64,000 nt of DNA, from the NCBI GenBank assembly GCA_964525565.1, contig CAZGHI010000010.1, positions 6,029-70,028 of the forward strand, in the 5' to 3' direction. The position numbers were made by a program, and so were the translations under genes. Each line of letters opens with the position of its first letter. The first letter of the stretch is position 1. The DNA comes from OLB6 sp964525565. GTDB lineage: Bacteria > Bacteroidota > Ignavibacteria > Kapaibacteriales > Kapaibacteriaceae. The notes under the pieces are model-generated. The model ran no database searches and was not told the DNA's origin. It worked only from the letters and a program-made list of their open reading frames with translations. Positions 44,253 to 52,535 of this stretch are shown here, one piece after another.

Positions 44253-45785
44253 TTACGGTTTGTTTAGTGCAGTACTGCCTAGTACATGGTATTCAACTTG
44301 AGAAACAACATGGCGGACACTCTGCTCTGAAAGGTCCATAAAAGTCCGGGGACCTACACCTATCCAGATCATCAATAGTGTCAGAGGAACTAGCTGCCAA
44401 TACTCAAGCTTCGTCAGATCACGAAGATGATGGTTCGCAGCATTTTCATTCTTTCCAAACATTACCCTTTGATACATCCACAATAAGTACACAGCAGCAA
44501 AAATCACACCACTGGCACTCACGATGGCATAGGTCCAATTATGAAGGAAGGGGCTTTGGAAGGCACCGAGCAATGTAAGATATTCTCCAACAAACCCGTT
44601 TAACCCGGGAAGTCCTACCGATGAGAACATTGCAATCGCAAAGAGTATAGCAAACCTAGGCATAACGCTGGTTACCCCTCCGTAGTCAGCAATTTCCCTT
44701 GTATGACGTCGCTCATACAACACTCCAACACAAAGGAACAGCGCCCCTGTGCTCAGTCCGTGATTAACCATCTGAATCACGGCACCTTGCACTCCTTCTA
44801 CCGTGAGACTAAAAATGCCCAGAACAACAAAGCCCATGTGGCTTACGGAGCTATACGCAACAAGCTTCTTAATGTCCGTCTGAACCATGGCAACCAAAGC
44901 CCCATAAATAATACCGACAACAGCAAGTGCGCTAATGGCAGCAGACAGTTCAGCAGACGTTTGCGGGAAAAGCTCAAGGTTAAATCGAATTAAACCGTAC
45001 GTTCCCATCTTTAAGAGTATGGAGGCCAAAACAACAGATCCTGCCGTTGCAGCTTGTACGTGGGCATCAGGTAACCATGTATGAAATGGAAAGAGTGGAA
45101 CCTTAATAAAGAAGCTTAGTGCAAAGGCTAGAAACAGCCACAATTGTACTCCCATCGGAATGGCTGGCCCTACCATCCGCAACTTCATCAGGTCGGTTGT
45201 AAATCCCAGCCCCTGTGCTTCGGCTGCAAAACCTAGCCAGAGAATTGCAACAAGCATCAGGAGCGAACCAATTAGCGTGTACAAGAAAAACTTCACCGAA
45301 GCATAGATCTTGTCCTTGCCCCCCCATATTCCAATGATGAAGACCATTGGAATGAGAATAAGCTCCCAGAACACGTAGAATAAGAATGTATCAAGAGCCA
45401 CAAACACGCCCGTCATTCCAAACTGCAGCAACAGCATTAAAGCATGGTATTCCTTGACTCTTGTTCCTATGCTCTTCCACCCTGCAAGGATTGCAATTGG
45501 CATGATAAGCGTTGTTAAGAGAACCAGCAACAGGCTCGTTCCGTCCACACCAATCCGAAAACCTGCATCAATTGCTGTTATCCATGGCATGTTCACCGCG
45601 AATTGCATTGCAGGCGAACTTGCATCGAACTGTGGCAACAGAAATAACGAGGCCACGAACGTGCTGATACAAACAATGAGTGTGGAAATCCGAATAGCCT
45701 GCTGTTGCGATCGTTCAATCAGGGCAACCACAACAGCGCCTACCAGCGGTCCAAAGAGTGTACAAAGAAGAGCAGTAACCCCCAT
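44253..45785 (-). CDS. nuoM: NADH-quinone oxidoreductase subunit M
   Basis: Membrane subunit of complex I. Recognisable segments: DGTSLLLVLLTTLIMPIAILAGW, the long FYVFWELILIPMVFIIGIWGG (with the conserved Glu of TM5), SFFIKVPLFPFHTWLPDAHVQAATAGSVVLASILLKMGTYGLIRF, TDIKKLVAYSSVSHMGFVVLG and GLPGLNGFVGEYLTLLG. The ATG at 45785 (510 residues) is used; a TTG three codons earlier (45794) has a better-placed AGGGA and is possible. Upstream is the divergent histidine kinase, so nuoL and other subunits lie elsewhere. Confidence 0.96.
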   Translation of the reverse strand: MGVTALLCTLFGPLVGAVVVALIERSQQQAIRISTLIVCISTFVASLFLLPQFDASSPAMQFAVNMPWITAIDAGFRIGVDGTSLLLVLLTTLIMPIAILAGWKSIGTRVKEYHALMLLLQFGMTGVFVALDTFLFYVFWELILIPMVFIIGIWGGKDKIYASVKFFLYTLIGSLLMLVAILWLGFAAEAQGLGFTTDLMKLRMVGPAIPMGVQLWLFLAFALSFFIKVPLFPFHTWLPDAHVQAATAGSVVLASILLKMGTYGLIRFNLELFPQTSAELSAAISALAVVGIIYGALVAMVQTDIKKLVAYSSVSHMGFVVLGIFSLTVEGVQGAVIQMVNHGLSTGALFLCVGVLYERRHTREIADYGGVTSVMPRFAILFAIAMFSSVGLPGLNGFVGEYLTLLGAFQSPFLHNWTYAIVSASGVIFAAVYLLWMYQRVMFGKNENAANHHLRDLTKLEYWQLVPLTLLMIWIGVGPRTFMDLSEQSVRHVVSQVEYHVLGSTALNKP

Positions 45786-45887
45786 AGATGTCAACGGTCC
45801 CTGATGCGTGAATACGGAGTGAAAAAGCGGCGCAATATAGCACCTCTATGTAGTACAGATCACGTACAGGCTCGTTTACATCTTTCT

Positions 45888-45895
45888 TAACTTTA
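45888..45895 (+). promoter_or_regulatory. Probable -7 box TAACTTTA of the histidine kinase gene
   Basis: One mismatch to TAnnTTTG, 24 nt before the ATG at 45920; a GAGGTA ribosome site lies just before the start. Confidence 0.35.
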
Positions 45896-45919
45896 CAAAC
45901 CCTAATACCAATCGAGGTA

Positions 45920-47995
45920 ATGTCAAACACGACAACACAATCCCCAGCGTCCAAACTGCTTCGCTCTCTACGTGAAGACCTGGTTACCAACCCCACTTCT
46001 TCGCGGATTGAGTTCGCGCGGAAACTTGCTGTGGAAACGGCTCGTGCTTCAACAAAGCATACCGAGAAAACACAGATCTACTGTATTCTGGCGCAGCATT
46101 TTCACAACTACGCTGAATTTGACGAAGCCTATGCGTGGCTAGACAAAGCGCGATCGGCTGCAGGAACAGATCCCAATGCAATAGCCTGGGTTGCCTACAT
46201 ACACGCCTCCATTCTCATGCGTGAACGTCGTAACCGCGAAGCCATGAATTTGCTGGTTCAGCACGAGAAGGAGCTGAAAGACCTAAATACACCAATCCAT
46301 GCGCGTATCCTTACACTGAAGGCTGGGTTGCTTGACTCTCTTGGCGAGGTTGACGTAGCAGATGCCACATTCAAGCGCGCTATTGAGTTGCGCGAGGCGC
46401 TGAACGACCCCCTGGGTCTCGCTACAGTGTACTACAATTACGGCGAATTCTGCATGCGGCGCGACGATGATGTACGTGCGTGGGAATACTTTGAGCGGAC
46501 GTACGAAATCGAGCAAAAGCTGAAAAATTTTTCCGGGTTAGCGCAGACCTCCTGTCACCTCGCCCAGTTGTATGCTAAACAAGGCAATGCTGAACGAAGT
46601 CTCCACTTTTATAACGAAGCAAAGCAGTGGGCTTCGGAATCTGGTGTACCGCTAGTGATTGCACTGGTCAAGAGCAATGCTGCGAGCATCTTTGAATACC
46701 TTGGTAACGAAACAGAACATCTGACCTCTCTCCTGGACGCAAAAACCTATTTGGATCGCCATCCCTTTCCGGCAATTCGGGGAAATGTTCTTGGAAACCT
46801 TGGTAAACTCTACACCAACAACGGCCGCTTCGCCGAGGCCGAAGCACTTTTGCGAGAAGCGCTGTCCATTGCTGAAAGCGAAGAATACGTATATGGCCAG
46901 GGATACTGGCTGTATCTGCTCGGGCTGTTGTACAATAAGCAAGAACGATTTGCCGAAGCCATTCCGTTGCTCACGCAAGCACGAGACCTCCTTGCATCTG
47001 TTCAGGCTCATGTGTACACCTTACAAGCATTTTCTGAACTTGCAAAGGCTCAGGCGGGAGTTGGCGCAACCGCCGAAGCGTATGCGCTCATGAGCGAGTG
47101 GGCTACCGAATACATTCGTCACCATACAAGCGATGTGGAAAGCCGCATTCAAAGAGTGCAACGAGTTCGCGAGAAAGAACTCAAAGAACGTGAGCAAGAA
47201 ATATACCGGCTGAAAAACGTTGAATTGAGTGCAGCAAACGATAAACTCAAACAGGCGAATAAGGAATTGCTTGACCTGGCTGCCGAAAAAGATGAATTCA
47301 TGGCAATAGCGGCTCACGACCTGCGCAATCCTCTCTCCGATATGCGAACCATGCTACAGTCCGTTATTGCCAATTATGATGCTCTCAGCAACGAGGATAT
47401 CATTGATGTTTGCCGCGAATTGCTCAATACAGTTACCAGAATGGGCTCGACGATTCATGCTTTCTTGGAAATAAGCCGAACAGACAAGAAGTCCCGCACG
47501 CTCAACATAGATCGCCTTGAACTGATTCACACTATTCATCGTGCAGTTGAACGTCACTCCGCTCGTGCTGCGGCTAAGAACATTGACTTCGCTGTGCAAG
47601 GTCCGCCGCAGTTATGGGCCCTCGGTGACCCTTCAATTGTAGATGCTGTTCTCGACAATCTTATCTCCAATGCTGTGAAGTTCAGTCCCCACGGAGGTCA
47701 CATTACCATTGCTGCCGGTACTCATGCCACCCCCCCTGATGGCATTTCTTGCTCACCAGATCACGTTGTAATTGCGGTAATTGATTCCGGAAGCGGAATT
47801 CCGGAACACGAACAACCACTTCTTTTTTCTAAATATGCCAGGTTGTCGTCGCTGCCAACTGCAGGTGAAGAAAGTATGGGGCTTGGACTGTATTTGTCGC
47901 ATCGCCTTGCAGAGCGTATTCAGGCATCGCTCCGTTACGTTAACAACCCTTCCAATGGCGCAACCTTTGTCTTCGAGCTGCCGGCAGCTCCGTAA
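45920..47995 (+). CDS. Cytosolic TPR-repeat sensor histidine kinase
   Basis: The 691-residue protein has no signal peptide or membrane helix. Residues about 30-395 consist of TPR repeats (for example AIELREALNDPLGLATVYYNYGEFC, ALSIAESEEYVYGQGYWLYLLGLLYNKQERFAEAIPLL). A coiled coil (about 410-455) leads into a HisKA domain with phospho-acceptor His466 in AAHDLRNPLSDMR, and a HATPase_c domain (DNLISNAVKFSPHGG, IDSGSGIPEHEQPLLFSKYAR, GLGLYLSHRLAE). No receiver or output domain is fused and no response regulator gene is adjacent. The signal is probably a protein ligand of the TPR part. A seven-C tract sits in the ATPase domain. Confidence 0.92.
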   Translation: MSNTTTQSPASKLLRSLREDLVTNPTSSRIEFARKLAVETARASTKHTEKTQIYCILAQHFHNYAEFDEAYAWLDKARSAAGTDPNAIAWVAYIHASILMRERRNREAMNLLVQHEKELKDLNTPIHARILTLKAGLLDSLGEVDVADATFKRAIELREALNDPLGLATVYYNYGEFCMRRDDDVRAWEYFERTYEIEQKLKNFSGLAQTSCHLAQLYAKQGNAERSLHFYNEAKQWASESGVPLVIALVKSNAASIFEYLGNETEHLTSLLDAKTYLDRHPFPAIRGNVLGNLGKLYTNNGRFAEAEALLREALSIAESEEYVYGQGYWLYLLGLLYNKQERFAEAIPLLTQARDLLASVQAHVYTLQAFSELAKAQAGVGATAEAYALMSEWATEYIRHHTSDVESRIQRVQRVREKELKEREQEIYRLKNVELSAANDKLKQANKELLDLAAEKDEFMAIAAHDLRNPLSDMRTMLQSVIANYDALSNEDIIDVCRELLNTVTRMGSTIHAFLEISRTDKKSRTLNIDRLELIHTIHRAVERHSARAAAKNIDFAVQGPPQLWALGDPSIVDAVLDNLISNAVKFSPHGGHITIAAGTHATPPDGISCSPDHVVIAVIDSGSGIPEHEQPLLFSKYARLSSLPTAGEESMGLGLYLSHRLAERIQASLRYVNNPSNGATFVFELPAAP

Positions 47996-48063
47996 ATCAC
48001 TTCATCATTACTACATTCACTAGCGACATTCACGAACACTCTCATACATGCTCGGGAGGTACA

Positions 48064-50190
48064 ATGCACAGATTTTTGGTTACACTTGTCTTTGCATGCT
48101 GTGGTCTGATTTCCCTCTCTGCTCAGCTCCGAACTGTTGAATGGACGTGGCGAACGCCGCTGCCAACGGGACTACACCTGCACAGAGTAGGAGTGTTAAA
48201 CTCCGGTACCATTATCGTGGCAGGTGAAGATGCAACACTTGCACGGACAAACCATATTTCAAGCGGAACATGGACTTATCTAAAACCGCCGGGATACATA
48301 GTGGACCTGAGTATTGATAATGGTGTTACTCTGTGGACTGTATCGAACGATGGCGAAGTACATGCCTCTGAAAACGAAGGCGATTCCTTCACCGAAATTC
48401 CTCTTCCCTCTCAGCGCATTGCACGGTGCATTGCCACGAATAATCAGTCTGTTGCCATCGGTTGCGACGGGGCTGTAGTGTATAGAACACATGGCAGCAC
48501 AGAGTGGATTACTGTACAGATTCCAACACTCCATCATCTCGCTCAGATTATCGTTCATGCCAACGGATCCATATATACCCTTGCTGCCGATGGGTCGGTA
48601 TATCGCTTTGCCATGGGTTCGTCTGATGTTCAGCGATACCCACCTCCATTTACCGGAGCCTTTTCGGTTTTTACCGTTTTACCTTCGGGAACAATGGTAT
48701 TGGGATCGGAGAACAGAGGTTTGTTTCGTTGGTCTTCATCCGATGCATTTTGGTCATTTGCTGTTACACCGGTTACGGGAACCGTAAATGCAGTGCATCA
48801 CACACCCAACCATGTGTATGCTGCATTGGAAACAGGGGAGATCCTTCGGTCGGCAGACGATGGACAATCGTACACTGCCGACACGTCGGTGGCTCCGTTG
48901 AATGTTAACCACATAGCTGCAACTGCTTCCATCACGATTGCTGTTGGGAACAACGGATGTATCGTGACCGCTACACCCTCCGGTGGCTGGGCCGTCGTTG
49001 GTCCCCGATCTTCCAGCCCCGTTACTGCCATAGCTGCTCGCAATCAGAATACCATTGTGGCCGGTTGCGCCGATGGTACCATACTTCGTTGGGACGGAAA
49101 TGACCTGCATGTTCAACAACAGGCAGCAAATGGACCTGTGCATACCATCACCTCTGCAGAGAACGGACCCATATGGATGGTGACGGGTAATTCCCAACAA
49201 ATGTTATGGAGATCCACCGATAATGGCAACACGTGGCTTCATCACGTTGCAGATGATACCACATTCAGACACAATTTTTCTGTACTTACTGCCGTTAGCG
49301 ATCGGTGTTTGGTAGGTGTTCGCCAAGGTAGTCTGTACAGAACAATAGATGGTGCTAAGTCATGGCAACGCATTGCAGTACAAGAGAATACCACTGAGTA
49401 CAGCCTTACCGATGTAGTGACTTTCGTTTCAGAAGATGTATGGTTTGTTACCACGTACGAAACTTTGGATATCTTCTGCACAACTGATGCAGGTGCCACG
49501 TGGCGAAGGATTCCTCATGCCGGTATGGGAAGAGCACATGTTATTGCGGCGCGATCAGCACAGGATGTAATGACCGGCACCTCTGTTTCGCTTAATGTTT
49601 CCACCAATGGTGGCGAGACATGGTCACGCTCTCCGGAAACCGTACAGGCATGGGATGTTGCCAATGTTTCTTCAAATGGACTGTGGTGTATCCTAACTCA
49701 ACAAGCAATGTACACGAGATCAGCAACGGATGCTCGTTGGACGGCGCACACCTTGCCTGCAAACCGTCCACCACATTCCGATGCTAGCAATAAATGTATG
49801 GCATTTGCTTCGGCTAATGAAGTCTTGGTTTCTGTAGGGAATGGAGGAGTTGCAGTTGCCGTATTTCAACAAGTGTCGAGCGCCGGCGACAGCCGTCGTG
49901 AGGGGTCGGGAGAAATTCTCCTTTGGTCTGCCAACAACCGCATTGCCGGATCGCTCACCGCTTGTGACAGCCATGACGGGCGGTGGTCCCGTGTGGCCGT
50001 TATAGACGCTGGTGGTCGTACGGTCACATCTGCAGTTGTGCATCGAAACCAATCCGTTGGTATTCTGGAGCAACTTCCTTCGTTAGCGCCGGGCGTTTAT
50101 GCGTTGGTAGAAGAAGAAAGCACATTGGGACTATCAACAACCCATTCTCGAGGTTTGTGCCGCCTGCATGGCTTCTTCGTATGTTATTAA
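48064..50190 (+). CDS. Secreted YCF48/BNR-type beta-propeller protein
   Basis: A strong ribosome site (GGGAGGT) precedes the ATG; a signal peptide follows (MHRFLVTLVFACCGLISLSAQ). The body is a series of short repeats of the sialidase/YCF48 type with Asp-box-like turns (SENEGDSFTEIPLP, RSADDGQSYTADTS, RSTDNGNTWLHHV, RTIDGAKSWQRIAV, CTTDAGATWRRIP, VSTNGGETWSRSP), suggesting one or two beta-propellers. The last ~80 residues resemble a degenerate T9SS sorting domain (AVIDAGGRTVTSAVVHRNQ ... LPSLAPGVYALVEEE) but end with an atypical Cys-containing tail. 708 residues. A binding or structural surface role is likely; no sialidase catalytic residues are evident. Confidence 0.82.
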   Translation: MHRFLVTLVFACCGLISLSAQLRTVEWTWRTPLPTGLHLHRVGVLNSGTIIVAGEDATLARTNHISSGTWTYLKPPGYIVDLSIDNGVTLWTVSNDGEVHASENEGDSFTEIPLPSQRIARCIATNNQSVAIGCDGAVVYRTHGSTEWITVQIPTLHHLAQIIVHANGSIYTLAADGSVYRFAMGSSDVQRYPPPFTGAFSVFTVLPSGTMVLGSENRGLFRWSSSDAFWSFAVTPVTGTVNAVHHTPNHVYAALETGEILRSADDGQSYTADTSVAPLNVNHIAATASITIAVGNNGCIVTATPSGGWAVVGPRSSSPVTAIAARNQNTIVAGCADGTILRWDGNDLHVQQQAANGPVHTITSAENGPIWMVTGNSQQMLWRSTDNGNTWLHHVADDTTFRHNFSVLTAVSDRCLVGVRQGSLYRTIDGAKSWQRIAVQENTTEYSLTDVVTFVSEDVWFVTTYETLDIFCTTDAGATWRRIPHAGMGRAHVIAARSAQDVMTGTSVSLNVSTNGGETWSRSPETVQAWDVANVSSNGLWCILTQQAMYTRSATDARWTAHTLPANRPPHSDASNKCMAFASANEVLVSVGNGGVAVAVFQQVSSAGDSRREGSGEILLWSANNRIAGSLTACDSHDGRWSRVAVIDAGGRTVTSAVVHRNQSVGILEQLPSLAPGVYALVEEESTLGLSTTHSRGLCRLHGFFVCY

Positions 50191-50218
50191 CTACGGTTCT
50201 AAACTGCTTGAAACAGCG

Positions 50219-50333
50219 AACCCCGGTAGAACCGGGGTTTACTGTGACCTCAATTCGCACAACCACTGGTGTTTCCTGACCGTTCTACCCCGATCCTAAG
50301 ACCGGGGTAATCACGGTTGACCTCAATCCGCAC
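50219..50333. repeat. Imperfect tandem unit with two G/C-rich hairpins
   Basis: Unit 1 has a perfect stem AACCCCGG / CCGGGGTT with loop TAGAA (50219-50239), followed by TGACCTCAATTCGCAC (50245-50260). Unit 2 has stem TACCCCG / CGGGGTA (50286-50309), followed by TGACCTCAATCCGCAC (50318-50333), 73 nt later. It sits between the convergent ends of the YCF48 gene and the surface operon, so it may act as a bidirectional terminator; the duplicated tail is unexplained. Confidence 0.65.
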
Positions 50334-50357
50334 TTGTGGTAAAAGGAGTGCGATTTT

Positions 50358-51221
50358 CTACAAGCCCGCTCGCCACATCACTCCGAGGCGGGCACTGATG
50401 TTGTTCCATGCTGTTGGTTCCATCACGGTTGGCGTAGCTCCCTGGATAACAAAATACGGGGTTATGAGCTGCCCGCGGTATCCAAACATACCAGCCATGA
50501 AATCGTGGCCAACACCAATCTGAATTCCAACACGAGGCATGTAATCAACATTGCTGTTAAATTTTATGCTTGTTTGTGGAGCACCCGGAAGGTTGCTTGG
50601 CGCTTCACCTTCCCACAGTTCATGTTGCCAAACTATGGATTCTTGTGTTTTCAAAGGAATGTCTGCCGTAATTCCAGCCAAAAGAAATGCACCAGTTGGA
50701 CCAATCTGCGCCTTGGCCGACACAGCAGTCACGAAATACAGCAATTGTGACTGAGCTTCAAATACGGCATTGTACGCAAAAATATCTCTTTTCATTGGTG
50801 TGCTGGTTTCTGCTGTTGCCCAGCGCCATTCTACTGCGGTGCTAAGCACAAAGCCAATCTGTGAGAACAATGGACGGTACTCAACCACAGGTCCGATTCC
50901 GGCTCCAAAACTATAACCGCCGCTCGGTTGAACCGGGAAGGTCGGACTTCCCGGTGCAGTTCCGCCGATGATGTCCACTGTTAACGTACCAAAGTTTTTT
51001 GCATAAAATGCCGAACCACCAAAGCCAAGCCACCATTCGTGTCTTCGCAACAATGTGTCTATCGGATACTGTAGCTCATCATCCACGCCTGTTTGAAAAA
51101 GCTGGGCATGGACGTCGTTCACGCCAATACAAGAGAATGCTCCGGCAACAAAAAGTGCCGCTGCTCGAAGTTTGCATTCACGTATTGGCATGAATAACTG
51201 CATAATGTCACTCGTTATCAT
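50358..51221 (-). CDS. Outer-membrane beta-barrel-like protein, last gene of the surface operon
   Basis: The 287-residue protein starts within a 4-nt overlap with the preceding gene; a hydrophobic segment (AALFVAGAFSCIGVNDVHAQ) is the signal peptide, so an internal Met (MPIRECK) could be the true start. The mature part alternates strands (WWLGFGGSAFYAKNF, SFGAGIGPVVEYRPL, GFVLSTAVEWRW, FVTAVSAKAQIG, GAFLLAGITADI, RVGIQIGVGHDF, YFVIQGATP) and ends ARLGVMWRAGL. It resembles OmpA-type or PorP-like small barrels in layout, but the family is not identified. It may anchor the secreted products of the operon in the outer membrane (inference). Confidence 0.68.
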   Translation of the reverse strand: MITSDIMQLFMPIRECKLRAAALFVAGAFSCIGVNDVHAQLFQTGVDDELQYPIDTLLRRHEWWLGFGGSAFYAKNFGTLTVDIIGGTAPGSPTFPVQPSGGYSFGAGIGPVVEYRPLFSQIGFVLSTAVEWRWATAETSTPMKRDIFAYNAVFEAQSQLLYFVTAVSAKAQIGPTGAFLLAGITADIPLKTQESIVWQHELWEGEAPSNLPGAPQTSIKFNSNVDYMPRVGIQIGVGHDFMAGMFGYRGQLITPYFVIQGATPTVMEPTAWNNISARLGVMWRAGL

Positions 51222-52510
51222 CGCAATAACTGTGCTTTAATTACCACCCGACTACCTTCTGCTACGGTGGCATCGTCAACAGGCACACCTTCGAGCAAGA
51301 TGTTGTATAAGCCTTGCGACGCAATATCCGGGGCTTTAAACACAAGCTCGTAACCTATTCCGAGTGGATACTCAACGTTGTTTGCCTCCTGCCCCTTTTC
51401 GTTTAGCAGGTAAGAGATCAACCTCCCACCAACATCAAATACTTTAGCGGTGAGTTTCAGCCTGTCGTCGGCATTGAACCGAATTGTTGTCTGATTCTTA
51501 AATGGATTTTCAAGGATCCTGGCATTCGAGATAATGGCATTTGGAACCTGAATGAAAATGGTATCAATAACCTCTATGGTATCACCGTAGAATGGTAGTC
51601 TTTTCCCCATCAGTCGGTAAGCATACACTTCACGACGATATTCTACCTGGTCAAAGAATCCGTCGTGAACTTGTGGTTCCAGACATAAGCAACTCAGCAG
51701 TCGTGGCTCGTTCAAGTACGTTAATTGCGGCCGACCTTGAAAGTCCAGGTTGTTGGGGTCCATCCTATTCACCAAGGCACGCTCAATGATAAACCCTTCG
51801 TAGCAGTGTTCATCACTAACAGTAAAGCCTAGTGTTACTGTTAAATCGCCAACATATGAACCATAGAAAGTGAAAATCGCACCGCAGGTATCTGGAGGGG
51901 GCGGTAGTTCATCATATTCCATTACCAGAGGTGGGTTGTCGTGTGCCACAAACCACACATTCCGCTGCGCCCCTGTTCCAGTGACGCTGTCGTGCGGAAT
52001 CTTGAATGCCGCAGCTTGGTAATAATCAACAGGGCGCGCAATGCGTAGCTGTTCTGGCACATACGAGCCATCCGTACTGGTAACGATAAATCTGCCTACA
52101 CGTAACGAATCGCTTGTGGCGGATATGTCGTAAGCATTTTGAACACTATCAGGACCAAGCACATGCACAACAATGTCACCATTCACGAGTGCATAGTCCA
52201 CAACGTATCCCTGGAGGTTAGTAGTACTGTACGGCACCAAACGCAAGTCACAACTATCCGGTACAAACTCAACACGGTGAACGGCTGGATTAAAGCCACC
52301 GGTTGGGTCAAGGTCTATGCTCTCTAGTCTAATGGTTGTGTTTGCAAAATACTGCCATCGCGGATGTTCACGTTTTATAACAATATCAAACGTGAATCTG
52401 TCGTAAGCAGGGTCAAGCTGCGGCCGAATCACTATTCGGCCATCGTTTGAAAAAGCGAGCAAAGAACTCATGGCTGCAGCATAAACGTAAACNNNNNNNN
52501 NNGTCCGCAT
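51218..52510 (-). CDS. Secreted protein with T9SS-type sorting domain (start hidden by an assembly gap)
   Basis: The ATG at 52510 lies just before a 10-base N run (52493-52502) that covers most of the signal peptide; the frame continues as VYVYAAAMSSLLAFSNDGR. The body contains beta-rich repeats (FTFDIVIKREHPRWQYFANTTIRLES; VGDLTVTLGFTVSDEHCYEGFIIERAL), the latter resembling an Fn3-like sandwich. The last ~100 residues are a T9SS domain (NARILENPFKNQTTIRFNADDRLKLTAKVFDVGGRLI ... PDIASQGLYNILL). Gap length is uncertain, so the signal peptide may be longer. It is in the surface operon, downstream of the dockerin-like protein gene, and overlaps the next gene by 4 nt. Confidence 0.8.
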   Translation of the reverse strand: MRXXXXVYVYAAAMSSLLAFSNDGRIVIRPQLDPAYDRFTFDIVIKREHPRWQYFANTTIRLESIDLDPTGGFNPAVHRVEFVPDSCDLRLVPYSTTNLQGYVVDYALVNGDIVVHVLGPDSVQNAYDISATSDSLRVGRFIVTSTDGSYVPEQLRIARPVDYYQAAAFKIPHDSVTGTGAQRNVWFVAHDNPPLVMEYDELPPPPDTCGAIFTFYGSYVGDLTVTLGFTVSDEHCYEGFIIERALVNRMDPNNLDFQGRPQLTYLNEPRLLSCLCLEPQVHDGFFDQVEYRREVYAYRLMGKRLPFYGDTIEVIDTIFIQVPNAIISNARILENPFKNQTTIRFNADDRLKLTAKVFDVGGRLISYLLNEKGQEANNVEYPLGIGYELVFKAPDIASQGLYNILLEGVPVDDATVAEGSRVVIKAQLLR

Positions 52511-52535
52511 TGTTCTTGCTAACTCACGAACTGCT

